From NCBI RefSeq assembly GCF_000971295.1, contig NZ_LANJ01000011.1, forward strand, positions 682,001 through 746,000: DNA of 64,000 nt, written 5' to 3'. This document shows, one piece after another, positions 1-8,297 of this stretch (its first letter is position 1; every line of letters starts with the position of its first letter). The notes below the pieces were generated by a model. It ran no database searches, was not told the DNA's origin, and was given only the letters and a program-made list of their open reading frames with translations. Made by a program: the position numbers and the translations under genes. This stretch comes from Devosia epidermidihirudinis (lineage in GTDB: Bacteria; Pseudomonadota; Alphaproteobacteria; Rhizobiales; Devosiaceae).

Positions 1-1237
1 GGTGATCGTGCCGGAAGAGCCCATCGCGCCCGGTGGCACCGAAATCACGCTCGCTGAAGCGGGCAAAACGGGTCGTGCGGCAGAGTCTTTTGTCGTCGTG
101 ATCCACGAAGACAAGACCACCCAGCCACTGGTGGTCGCCAGCACCCCGGGCGAAGCCAGCGCTGTACTGCAGGGCCTGACCGCGCCAGCCGCAGGCACCA
201 CGACTGCGGTTGCCGCCGCGACCGTGCCAGCCACACCGGCACCTGAAGCCGCGCCGGCACCTGCGCCAGAGGCCGCCCAGGCCCCTGCCGAGACCACCGC
301 ACCGACCGAAGCCCCGATTGTTGTAGCGGCGCAGCCCGAAGCTCCGGCTGTTGAGCCCGCGCCAACAGCCGTCGTTGCCGAGCCCGCAGCCCCGGCAGAG
401 CCAGCAGCGCCCGCCGTTCCTGCGGAACCGGCAACGCCTGCAGCCCCAGCAGAAGCTATTGAACCACCCCCTGCTCCAGCAGCGGAGCCCGCTGCGGTCG
501 CGCAAGAACCAGAGACGGCAGTGGCCGCGGCGACACCGGAAGCCGCAACGCCTGCCCCTGTTGCCGCACCAGCTCCCGTAACACCCACAATCGACGCGAT
601 TGAAATCGAAGGTCAGCGCACCTTCTTTGCCGGTAGCGGCAGCAATGGTGCGACGGTTCGGCTGTATGTGGATGACAGCTTCATCGCTGACTCAAAGGTC
701 GCCGACGGTCGTTGGCTGATTGAAGCCGGCCCGGTGCTGAACAAGCCAAGCCAGCGCGTCCGTATCGACCAGCTCGAAGCCGGCACCGGCACTGTGCTGT
801 CCCGCGCGGAAGTCGACTTCACCGTCGACCTGCCCGCCGAGACGCCACCAGTGCAGGTTGCGGTTGCGCCCGAGACGCCCGCAGTAGAAGCAACCCAGCA
901 GCCGGAAGCGCCGGTTGCAGTTGAGCCCGCCCCTGCCGCAGAGACTGCACCAGCAGAGGTCGCCGCACCGGCCCCGACTGCTCCCGCAGTGGTTGCACCG
1001 CAGGAACCCGCTGTTCCGACCATGGTCGGCGTGGCCGTGGGCGATGCCGATAGCCAGCGCTTCGCGTCTGGCAAGGCCATCATCCGCCGTGGCGACAATC
1101 TCTGGACGATTGCCCGCCGCGTCTATGGCTCGGGCTACAAGTATACGACGATCTACAACGCCAATACCGGCCAGATCCGCGACCCCGACCGCATCTATCC
1201 CGGTCAGGTGTTCGACCTGCCCGCCGCGGCGCAGTAA
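1..1237 (+). CDS. LysM-domain protein, 5' end outside window
   Basis: This is the C-terminal part of an envelope protein that probably binds peptidoglycan. The reading frame is open at the left edge, so the true start lies outside. The visible 411 residues begin with a very Ala/Pro/Glu-rich low-complexity stretch (about residues 50-195). A compact segment follows at about 198-280 that resembles a small Ig-like or Bacterial Ig fold, then a second Ala/Pro linker. A C-terminal LysM module sits at about residues 357-407, with the typical RRGDNLWTIARRVYG start and a YPGQVFDLP end. LysM modules bind N-acetylglucosamine-containing glycans. The linkers suggest a protein that spans the periplasm. The exact role is unknown. 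A strong terminator follows immediately. Confidence 0.8.
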   Translation, partial: VIVPEEPIAPGGTEITLAEAGKTGRAAESFVVVIHEDKTTQPLVVASTPGEASAVLQGLTAPAAGTTTAVAAATVPATPAPEAAPAPAPEAAQAPAETTAPTEAPIVVAAQPEAPAVEPAPTAVVAEPAAPAEPAAPAVPAEPATPAAPAEAIEPPPAPAAEPAAVAQEPETAVAAATPEAATPAPVAAPAPVTPTIDAIEIEGQRTFFAGSGSNGATVRLYVDDSFIADSKVADGRWLIEAGPVLNKPSQRVRIDQLEAGTGTVLSRAEVDFTVDLPAETPPVQVAVAPETPAVEATQQPEAPVAVEPAPAAETAPAEVAAPAPTAPAVVAPQEPAVPTMVGVAVGDADSQRFASGKAIIRRGDNLWTIARRVYGSGYKYTTIYNANTGQIRDPDRIYPGQVFDLPAAAQ

Positions 1238-1241
1238 CGCA

Positions 1242-1275
1242 AAGGGCCCCGGAGTGATCCGGGGCCCTTCTTGAT
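1242..1275. terminator. Rho-independent terminator, probably bidirectional
   Basis: A perfect 11-bp stem (1242-1252 with 1259-1269, core GGGCCCCGG) closes a 6-nt loop and is followed on the plus strand by a T-rich stretch (cttgatttt). It lies between the convergent ends of the LysM gene and the FAH-family gene. On the minus strand the stem is followed by a weaker TTTGCGTT, so it may serve both. Confidence 0.85.
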
Positions 1276-1286
1276 TTTAGGAGTAT

Positions 1287-2288
1287 TCAGGCCCGCTGCA
1301 CGGTCTGATTGATGTCGCCAAAGACGGTACGCCCATCCGCTGTAACCGCCCCGATACGGACAGTATCGCCGGTCTGCAGGAATGGCGTGCGCGCCCGACC
1401 ATATTTGAGTTTCTCGACAGTCCGCGCCTCGGCAATGCAGGCAAAGCCAATGCCATCGCGCTTGATCGGCAGGCTTTCATCATGCCGGTTGGATACGGTG
1501 CCGCCACCAATGATGGTGCCCGCAGTGAGCTTTCGCGTGCGCGCAGCTTCCACGATCAAGTCGGCGAAGTCGAAATGCATGTCGGTGCCCGCATTGGGCT
1601 GACCGAACAACGTACCGTTGACCTCGATCCGCACGGACAAATGCAGGCGACTATCGCGCCAGGCTTCGCCCAAGGAATCTGGCGTGATGACGATGGGCGC
1701 GAACGATGAAGATGGCTTGGCGTGGAAGAAGCCGAAGCCGTTCTGCAGATCGTCGGCCACAAGGCGTCGCAATGAGACGTCATTGCACACGGTGATGAGG
1801 CGAATAGCTGATGCGGCCTGGTCACGCGTCGCGCCCATCGGTACGGGGCCGACAATGACGGCGACCTCTGCCTCAAAGTCTATCGCCAGATCGCCCTCCG
1901 GCACCACGATGGGCGCTGTCGGGGCCACCAACGAATCAGAACCGCCCTGATAGAGCAACGGCCGCGCCGACTGCAGCTCGGCATCCTTGCTGCCATTGAG
2001 CGTGCGAACGCGTTCGAGGTGGCTGAGATACCCTGCCCCGTCGATCCACTGATAAGCGCGTGGCAGGGGCGCCAGCGCGTTGCCCGCATCGAACGGCTGA
2101 CCGGCAATAGCGCCCGCATCCAGCTGGACCGAAAGCGCGGCAAGCGCCGGTGCGTGGGCGTTCCAGTCATCAAGCGCCGCCTGCAGGGTCGGCGCAATCC
2201 GCCCCGCCGCGACACAGCGCGCAAGGTCTGCGGAGACAACCACCAGCTGTCCGTCGGGGCGCCCATTGTTCAAGGTGGCGAGTTTCAT
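1287..2288 (-). CDS. Fumarylacetoacetate hydrolase family protein
   Basis: This is a soluble metal-dependent enzyme of the FAH superfamily, 333 residues. Members cleave carbon-carbon bonds of acylpyruvates or hydrate related enols. The likely metal ligands are visible: Glu139 and Glu141 in DFEAEVAVIVG, and Asp170 in TVCNDVSLR. The C-terminal part has the family pattern GTIIGGGTVSN and ends with TGDTVRIGAV. The length and N-terminal domain fit the fumarylacetoacetase-like group found in aromatic amino acid degradation. No hmgA or other tyrosine-degradation gene is next to it, so the substrate cannot be assigned. It is transcribed divergently from the DUF2865 gene. Confidence 0.85.
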   Translation of the reverse strand: MKLATLNNGRPDGQLVVVSADLARCVAAGRIAPTLQAALDDWNAHAPALAALSVQLDAGAIAGQPFDAGNALAPLPRAYQWIDGAGYLSHLERVRTLNGSKDAELQSARPLLYQGGSDSLVAPTAPIVVPEGDLAIDFEAEVAVIVGPVPMGATRDQAASAIRLITVCNDVSLRRLVADDLQNGFGFFHAKPSSSFAPIVITPDSLGEAWRDSRLHLSVRIEVNGTLFGQPNAGTDMHFDFADLIVEAARTRKLTAGTIIGGGTVSNRHDESLPIKRDGIGFACIAEARTVEKLKYGRARTPFLQTGDTVRIGAVTADGRTVFGDINQTVQRA

Positions 2289-2437
2289 CGGTGCATTCTT
2301 TCACTAGTGTGACCGGGCAGCGCTATCAGGCCATGAAGACGCCTACTATAATGTTGCCATGTGCCCTAGCGATGTCTTAAGGCGCTTCACCGGGCATGGA
2401 TCATGCCCACCGCTGCGGCGCGGATGAACAGGATTTT

Positions 2438-3601
2438 ATGGTGGGTTTCGGCAGTCACGGCGCACGCGCCTTTGTGCTCCTGATGCTGGCAGCGGTGCTG
2501 CTGGTGATGGACGTCAACACGGCTTATGCGCAGTCCTCGCAGTGTTCGCGGCTGGAACGCACGCTGCGCCAGTTCGACAGCAATGGCGACTTCCGCCAGA
2601 TGGGTGGCAATTCCCAGGCTGCGCGCCAGCTGGCCCGCGACGTTCAGAACGCCGAAAGCCGCTATGTCCGCGACGGGTGCAACGACGACGCCAAGGCTGG
2701 CCGCGTGCTGACGCCGCAGTGCCAGCAGGTGGCTCGCCTCGTGCTCAAGCTGCGCGCCGACTACGCCAAGGTTTCACAGGCCGTGGACACGGCCAATGCC
2801 GTTGCTGGCCAGCGCGAAGCCATCCTGCAGGAAATGGCCCGCTTTGGCTGCAATGCCGGCTCCAGCGCCACCATGACCAACCAGCGTCAGTCGCTGTTCG
2901 ACCGCATCTTTGGCACCACCACTGAAGGCGACTTCACCGATGGCCAGATGATCAATGGCGGCGACCCCTGGGGCTCGAGCGGCTATCAGACTGTGCGGAC
3001 TGTATGCGTGCGCATGAGCGACGGCTATTTCTGGCCAATCAGCTATTCCACCCTGCCCGACTATGTCGGCAATGACGCGCAGGCCTGTCAGGCGAGTTGT
3101 CCGACGACGCCCGTACAGCTTTATTTCTACGACAATCCGGGCCAGGAGCCCGAGCAGATGCGCAACCAGTTTGGCGAGGCCTATACCTCCATGCCAAACG
3201 CCTTCCGCTATCGTGACCAGCTCGACACCAGCGACGCCGCCAGCTGCAAGGTTGCGCCGCGCTCGGATGGCTCAGTGAGTTTGGCGACGGCCGATGACGG
3301 CTCTGCGCGCGCGATGATCGATGTGGCCGAAGGCAGCTTCCCGCTACCGCTACGCGATCCGCGTGGGGTCACAGCCGTGGCTGCACCCACGCCCACCATT
3401 GCTCCGCTGCAGACGGCGACACTGGTTGCTATTCCCCTGCCCCGCCCACGCCCTGCCGGCCCGGGCGAAACGCCAGTCACCCGCCCGACAAGCCTGACGG
3501 CTGCCGAGACGGGTGTACGCCTCGTTCAATTCGGGGATCGCGTGGTTAGGGTAGTCGGTCCAGACACGCCTTACGCCCAACCAGTGGGAGCAGGGACTTA
3601 A
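2438..3601 (+). CDS. Secreted DUF2865 protein
   Basis: This is an exported protein of the alphaproteobacterial DUF2865 family, whose function is not known. I chose the ATG at 2438 over an in-frame ATG at 2396. It has AGGA just upstream, and it places a clean signal peptide at the N-terminus (charged start, hydrophobic core, cleavage after AYA before QSSQC). The mature part is Cys-containing, with repeated Cys-rich motifs such as VCVRMSDGYFWPISYSTLP and CQASCP, the signature of the family. The C-terminal third is Pro-rich and ends with RVVRVVGP. A TATAAT hexamer at 2347-2352 may be the -10 of its promoter. Its last 56 bp overlap the 3' end of gltX antisense. Confidence 0.8.
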   Translation: MVGFGSHGARAFVLLMLAAVLLVMDVNTAYAQSSQCSRLERTLRQFDSNGDFRQMGGNSQAARQLARDVQNAESRYVRDGCNDDAKAGRVLTPQCQQVARLVLKLRADYAKVSQAVDTANAVAGQREAILQEMARFGCNAGSSATMTNQRQSLFDRIFGTTTEGDFTDGQMINGGDPWGSSGYQTVRTVCVRMSDGYFWPISYSTLPDYVGNDAQACQASCPTTPVQLYFYDNPGQEPEQMRNQFGEAYTSMPNAFRYRDQLDTSDAASCKVAPRSDGSVSLATADDGSARAMIDVAEGSFPLPLRDPRGVTAVAAPTPTIAPLQTATLVAIPLPRPRPAGPGETPVTRPTSLTAAETGVRLVQFGDRVVRVVGPDTPYAQPVGAGT

Positions 3602-4871
3602 GTTCCGGCCCATCGTGGCGGCCCGTCAGCGCCATGCGCAACGGCAGGAAAAGTCTCTTACCCTTGCGGCCAGACGCGCTCTTGAGTGCGTCGGTCCACT
3701 GCCCCCAGGTCTCCAGCGACCAAGGCTCGGCAGGCAATAGTTCGCGCGCCGCCACCAGGAACTCGCGATCCTCGTCAGCGATGACGGGTTCGACCGGACC
3801 GGTGACGAGTTTGGACCACTCAGCGATATCGGCAAACTTGCGCAGGTTCTCACGCAGCAAGTTCCATACGGCCTCGTTGTCGACGCCATAAGCGGCCAGA
3901 CGCGGCGCGGCCTCGGCAAAACTCATGGCATGCAGAATGCGGGCATTGAGATTGTCCAGTTCCACCGGATCAAAGCGTGCCGCGCCATGCGAGATCATGG
4001 CGAAGTCGAGCTTGGCCGCGATGTCTTCCAGCGAGCCATAGGCTTCAATCGGCAGACTGGTGCCGGTGATGCTGGCCATGATGGCAATTGCCAGCGACTC
4101 ATAGCCCTCATCGCGGAAATCGCTGATCGACTGGCTGCCAAGCCGCTTGGAGAACCCCTGCCCTTCGGCGTCGGTCAGCAGATTGTGGTGAGCGAAGATT
4201 GGCACGGAGCCACCAAGCGCTTCGAAAATCTCGATTTGAGTGCCGGTATTGGACACGTGATCTTCGCCACGAATGACATGGGTGATGCCCAGATCGATGT
4301 CGTCGACGACCGAGGGAAGCGTGTAGAGATAGCTGCCATCTTCGCGCACCAAAACAGGGTCAGACATCGACGCGGTGTTAACAGTCTGTGAACCTTTGAT
4401 GAGGTCTGTGAACTGAACCGGGCGACCATCGAGCTTGAAACGCCAATGCGGCTTGCGGCCCTCGGCTTCCAGCTTGGCCCGGTCTTCATCGGTCAGCTTG
4501 AGTGCGGCGCGATCATAAATCGGTGGCTTGCCCATCGCCCGCGCACGGGCGCGACGACGGCTCAGCTCGTCTTCGGTTTCGTAGCAAGGATATAGGCGCC
4601 CCGCCGCGATCAGGCGGTCTCGGGCCTCATCATAGAGCGCAGTGCGTTCGGACTGGCGCACCAACAGGTCCGGCGTGATGCCGAGCCAGGCCAGATCGAC
4701 CTCAATGCCATCTGCAAATTCGCGGGTCGAACGGGCCAGATCGGTGTCGTCCATACGCAGGACATACTTGCCGCCATTGCGACGGGCAAAGAACCAGTTG
4801 AGCAGCGCAGGCCGCGCGTTACCGAGGTGAATGCGGCCAGTTGGGGACGGCGCCCAGCGAACAATCGTCAT
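3546..4871 (-). CDS. gltX: Glutamate--tRNA ligase
   Basis: This class I aminoacyl-tRNA synthetase charges tRNA-Glu (and possibly tRNA-Gln, which many alphaproteobacteria then amidate). It has 441 residues. The HIGH-type signature is HLGN at residues 15-18 and the KMSKS-type loop is FSKRL at 240-244. The RGEDHVSNT segment at 201-209 is typical of GluRS. The C-terminus ends in the usual LTGRHDGPELKSLLPLVGR helix, so the stop looks native even though it lies inside the convergent DUF2865 gene. Alphaproteobacteria often carry two gltX copies, and this shorter form may be the second. The ATG overlaps the nadE stop by 4 bp, so the two are co-translated. Confidence 0.93.
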   Translation of the reverse strand: MTIVRWAPSPTGRIHLGNARPALLNWFFARRNGGKYVLRMDDTDLARSTREFADGIEVDLAWLGITPDLLVRQSERTALYDEARDRLIAAGRLYPCYETEDELSRRRARARAMGKPPIYDRAALKLTDEDRAKLEAEGRKPHWRFKLDGRPVQFTDLIKGSQTVNTASMSDPVLVREDGSYLYTLPSVVDDIDLGITHVIRGEDHVSNTGTQIEIFEALGGSVPIFAHHNLLTDAEGQGFSKRLGSQSISDFRDEGYESLAIAIMASITGTSLPIEAYGSLEDIAAKLDFAMISHGAARFDPVELDNLNARILHAMSFAEAAPRLAAYGVDNEAVWNLLRENLRKFADIAEWSKLVTGPVEPVIADEDREFLVAARELLPAEPWSLETWGQWTDALKSASGRKGKRLFLPLRMALTGRHDGPELKSLLPLVGRKACLDRLP

Positions 4872-6535
4872 CCGAGGGTGCGATCCTTGTATCCATTGGT
4901 GATTGGGTATTTACGCCCCTGCCCGAAGGCCTTGGGCGAGAGTTTGGGTCCGGGCGCCGACTGGCGCCGCTTGTATTCGGCGATATTGACCAGCCGCTCG
5001 ATCCGCTCGACCAGCGCCTGATCGTGCCCCTTGGCGACGATCTCGGCGATGGACAATTCGTCTTCGACGAGCCCGGTGAGGATTGCATCCAGCACCGGGT
5101 AAGGCGGCAGGCTATCCTGATCGGTCTGGTTGGGGCGCAGCTCGGCCGATGGCGCCTTGTCGATAATGGCCTGGGGAATGACTGCGCCTGTTGGGCCAAG
5201 GCAATCACCGGGCCGATGGCTGTTGCGCCAGTCTGCGAGGCGGTAGACCTCCATCTTGAACATGTCCTTGAGCGGGTTATAGCCGCCGTTCATGTCGCCA
5301 TAGATGGTGGCGTAGCCAACGCCCATTTCTGACTTGTTGCCGGTGGTCAGCAGCATGGAGCCGAGCTTGTTGCTGACAGCCATCAGCACCACGCCGCGCA
5401 TGCGCGACTGGATATTCTCTTCCGCCAGATCGAGCGGACGGCCAGCAAAGATCGGGCCCAGCTCGGTCAGCGCGTGATCGACGGGATCACCAATGGAAAC
5501 AATGTCATAGCGCACGCCGAGGCGCTCCGCGCAATCCTTGGCGTCTTTCAGGCTCGCATCGGACGTGTAGCGATAGGGCAGCATGATGCAGTGGACGTTG
5601 TCGGCGCCGAACGCGTCCACAGCCATCGCCGCGACCACGGCGCTATCGATGCCACCGGACAGGCCGAGCACAACCTGCTTGAAGCCGTTTTTGTAGACAT
5701 AGTCGCGCAGGCCCAGCACGCAGGCGAGCCACGGGGCTTCGTCGGTCGTGGTCAGCTCGGTCACTTCGCCCTGCGCACAGGTCCAGCCATTGTCGCCGCG
5801 CACCCAGTCGGAAACGATGAAATCGGTGGCGAAGGATTTGCCCTGGAAGACCAACTTGTTGCCGGGCTCCATGGCAAAGGACGCACCGTCGAACACCAGT
5901 TCGTCCTGCCCGCCAACCTGATTGAGGTAGAGCATGGGCAGGTCGTCTTCGGTGACCCGGGCGCGGACCAGTTCCTTGCGGACGTGCTGCTTGTTGGTCC
6001 AGTAGGGCGAACCATTGGGGCAGAGCATGATCTCGGCGCCACGCATGGCGAGATGCTCGCAGACGCTGGAATGCCAGATGTCTTCGCAGATCGGGATACC
6101 GACCGGCACGCCCTTGATCATCACCGGATCAGGCAATGGCCCAGCGGTGAAATAGCGCTTTTCGTAGAACACGTCGGTGTTGGGCAGCTCGCGCTTGTAG
6201 CGCGTGGCGATGATCTCGCCGTTCTCAGCCACCAGCACCGCGTTATGAAGGCCGGTCTTTTCCTGCCAGATGGTGGGCAGCACCAGCACGACATCGGTGC
6301 CTGAGGTATCAGCGATCAGCGTACGGGCGACCTGCATCGCATCTGCGACGAACTTGGGCTTGAACAGCAGATCGTCAGGAAAATAGCCGGTCAGGAAAAG
6401 CTCGGAGAGCAGCAGCACGTCGGCTTTTGCGGCGACGGCGTCGGCCAGCGCGGTGCGGGCCAGGGCAAGATTTCCGACAAGGTCACCGACCTTGGGATTG
6501 AGCTGGGCAAGCGCAATTCTGAGGCGGTCTGTCAC
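4868..6535 (-). CDS. nadE: Glutamine-dependent NAD+ synthetase
   Basis: This enzyme makes NAD+ from deamido-NAD+, ATP and glutamine in the last step of NAD biosynthesis. It has two domains in 555 residues. The N-terminal nitrilase-type glutaminase carries the Glu45, Lys114, Cys150 triad (Cys in GIPICEDIWH). The C-terminal N-type ATP pyrophosphatase synthetase has the SGGIDS P-loop at 293-298. The length matches the long bacterial NadE. Its stop overlaps the gltX start (ATGA), making a two-gene operon. Confidence 0.95.
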   Translation of the reverse strand: MTDRLRIALAQLNPKVGDLVGNLALARTALADAVAAKADVLLLSELFLTGYFPDDLLFKPKFVADAMQVARTLIADTSGTDVVLVLPTIWQEKTGLHNAVLVAENGEIIATRYKRELPNTDVFYEKRYFTAGPLPDPVMIKGVPVGIPICEDIWHSSVCEHLAMRGAEIMLCPNGSPYWTNKQHVRKELVRARVTEDDLPMLYLNQVGGQDELVFDGASFAMEPGNKLVFQGKSFATDFIVSDWVRGDNGWTCAQGEVTELTTTDEAPWLACVLGLRDYVYKNGFKQVVLGLSGGIDSAVVAAMAVDAFGADNVHCIMLPYRYTSDASLKDAKDCAERLGVRYDIVSIGDPVDHALTELGPIFAGRPLDLAEENIQSRMRGVVLMAVSNKLGSMLLTTGNKSEMGVGYATIYGDMNGGYNPLKDMFKMEVYRLADWRNSHRPGDCLGPTGAVIPQAIIDKAPSAELRPNQTDQDSLPPYPVLDAILTGLVEDELSIAEIVAKGHDQALVERIERLVNIAEYKRRQSAPGPKLSPKAFGQGRKYPITNGYKDRTLG

Positions 6536-6604
6536 GATGATCTAAGCCCGTGTGCTGATAAAACCTGGCGCGGCAGCGGGGTAACCGGCCGCGCGCAAGA
6601 CTTA

Positions 6605-6632
6605 TCCGCTCGCCCCATCAAGGGCAAGCGGA
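6605..6632 (-). terminator. Hairpin downstream of the outer-membrane gene
   Basis: The stem TCCGCT-c-GCCC pairs with GGGC-a-AGCGGA (6605-6615 with 6622-6632) across a 6-nt loop, with one mismatch. It lies 18 bp beyond the stop of the outer-membrane protein gene and before the nadE start. There is no T-tract on the minus strand, so a terminator role is only likely by position. Confidence 0.4.
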
Positions 6633-6650
6633 CAACGGGTAAAGTGACGC

Positions 6651-7616
6651 TTAGAAGCGGCCAGTCAGCTCAAACATCGCGCCGTAACGGAAGATTCGTG
6701 CATAGTCGCTGGCCATAATGAAGCCCTGCTTGCCAGACACGTTGCCGGCGCCGTCAACGGTGTAGCCGTCAAACTTAGCGTCCAGTGCACCCTCAACATA
6801 CCAAGCCCGCCCGCCCACACGGAGCGTCAGGTTTTCTGTAGGGTGGAAACCGACCATTAGTTCACCCATGGCTCCATAGCCGGTACCCGACAGATTGGTT
6901 TGCGAGGCCTTATAGAGTGTGTTGCCACCGCCCAAGGGAACGCCATTGAGCTCGTGAGGCCCAAGCACGCCAGTGACGTGGGCGTAGGGAATACCGGCGA
7001 CTTCAGCCTGAACATCAAACATGTCGTTGATTTCTGCGGTACCGCGAACGCCGATACGGAGGGCGTGGATATCGAGATTGTCAGGCGAGCTGTCTACACC
7101 CGTGGTGGGAGCACCTGGGGCTCCCGTGATAAAGTTGCCGCGCCCAATGTCTGGAGAGTCATTCCAATACTGGTAGCCGACGAGGCCACCGACGGCGACG
7201 CCCTCGGTCGCGTTGCCAAATGGCAGCCAGCCGAAGTCTGCCCCGACGTAGCCGATGCGGCTGCTCTGGCCGATTGCGGTGCTGTTACCGGGTGACAACG
7301 TAAAATCACCCGAAGTCGAAACGCTCAGGCCGGCATTGGCCTTCACGTAGGACTGCGTATAGAGATCGTCGATCTTGCCGTGCACTTCGAGAATGTGGCT
7401 TCTATCATTGACGCTCAGCGTCGTCGGACCAAAGCCGGCTTCCTGGCTGCCAATGGAGTACCAATAGCGCAGGCCGGTTTCGAACCGCAGGCTACCCTCT
7501 TCTGAAGCCCAATCATTGGGGTACGCGGAACGAAGTTCCGGATAGTCAGCTGCGATGGCGGGGGCCGCTGCACAGAGGGCCAAAAGAGCAATTGCGCCTT
7601 TTAGGGTGCGGGTCAT
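6651..7616 (-). CDS. Outer-membrane beta-barrel protein
   Basis: This is a predicted outer-membrane barrel of 321 residues. It has a signal peptide (hydrophobic core, cleavage after AIA before ADYPELR), alternating aromatic and glycine-rich strands (GLRYWYS, GYQYWND, AWYVEG), and a C-terminal phenylalanine in FELTGRF, the usual BAM recognition end. It resembles small porin-like proteins common in Hyphomicrobiales. The substrate is unknown. The start is supported by GGAGG 5 nt upstream. A near-CtrA-type motif lies upstream (7675-7689) but differs from consensus. Confidence 0.7.
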   Translation of the reverse strand: MTRTLKGAIALLALCAAAPAIAADYPELRSAYPNDWASEEGSLRFETGLRYWYSIGSQEAGFGPTTLSVNDRSHILEVHGKIDDLYTQSYVKANAGLSVSTSGDFTLSPGNSTAIGQSSRIGYVGADFGWLPFGNATEGVAVGGLVGYQYWNDSPDIGRGNFITGAPGAPTTGVDSSPDNLDIHALRIGVRGTAEINDMFDVQAEVAGIPYAHVTGVLGPHELNGVPLGGGNTLYKASQTNLSGTGYGAMGELMVGFHPTENLTLRVGGRAWYVEGALDAKFDGYTVDGAGNVSGKQGFIMASDYARIFRYGAMFELTGRF

Positions 7617-7841
7617 GAGATCCTCCGGAGGGTAATCCCGTTCTGGGTTCTTGCAAATTTATGGGGCATTAGGGTTAATGTTCCGCTAAACCATGACCCC
7701 ACGACTCTATTGGTGTTTTGGTAACCCGGGGGGGCGCAAAATCAGTCAAATCGTTGAGATCGGCGCACGCCCTGCGCAACTGGATGCAGCTTCAGGAGTT
7801 GCACTCCATCTGGACAACGACTGAAGACAAAGAGCTAAGTG

Positions 7842-8261
7842 ATGACTTGTAAGATACTGGTTGTGGAAGACGAAATTTTCGTCGCAACCGAGATCGAATA
7901 TGTGATCGAGGAAATGGGTTTTGAATCCGTGGGCATCGCCTCGGATCAGAAGTCGGCGCTGGCACTTGCGAGCGATGCCGATGTTGCCCTCGTCGACCTC
8001 AATTTGACGGATGGTCCGAGCGGCATGGCCATTGGCCGTATTCTAGCCCAGACCCATGGCGTGACAGTGCTGTTCATGACGGCCAATCCCAGCCAGTTGG
8101 GTGAAGGTATTCCGGGCACGGTGGGCGTGCTGCCCAAGCCAGTGACCGATAGCGAGTTGCGCGCGGCCGTTGCCTATGCGGTTGCACGTCGTGAAGCGGC
8201 AGAGGCCGTTCCGCCAAAGCGCATGCGCCTATTTGAATGGACCACGCCACTCGGCGCATAA
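7842..8261 (+). CDS. Single-domain response regulator
   Basis: This is a stand-alone receiver domain of about 139 residues with no output domain. The acidic pocket (VVEDE), phospho-acceptor Asp52 (VALVDLNL), Thr in MTAN and the conserved Lys in PKPV are all present, so it should be phosphorylatable. A GTG three bases earlier (7839) is in frame, but the ATG at 7842 is preferred. Its stop faces the stop of an HWE-family kinase 37 bp away. Such kinases often act on single-domain receivers, so the two may be partners, though they are not in one operon. Confidence 0.88.
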   Translation: MTCKILVVEDEIFVATEIEYVIEEMGFESVGIASDQKSALALASDADVALVDLNLTDGPSGMAIGRILAQTHGVTVLFMTANPSQLGEGIPGTVGVLPKPVTDSELRAAVAYAVARREAAEAVPPKRMRLFEWTTPLGA

Positions 8262-8297
8262 GGACTGGGAGAGCCAGGTACCCTCCCCTGTTGGTGG

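Noticed and set aside
7675..7689. TTAA-N7-CTAA, close to a CtrA box, before the outer-membrane gene
   Set aside because: One half-site deviates from TTAA and such near matches are frequent. Mentioned only in the gene entry.
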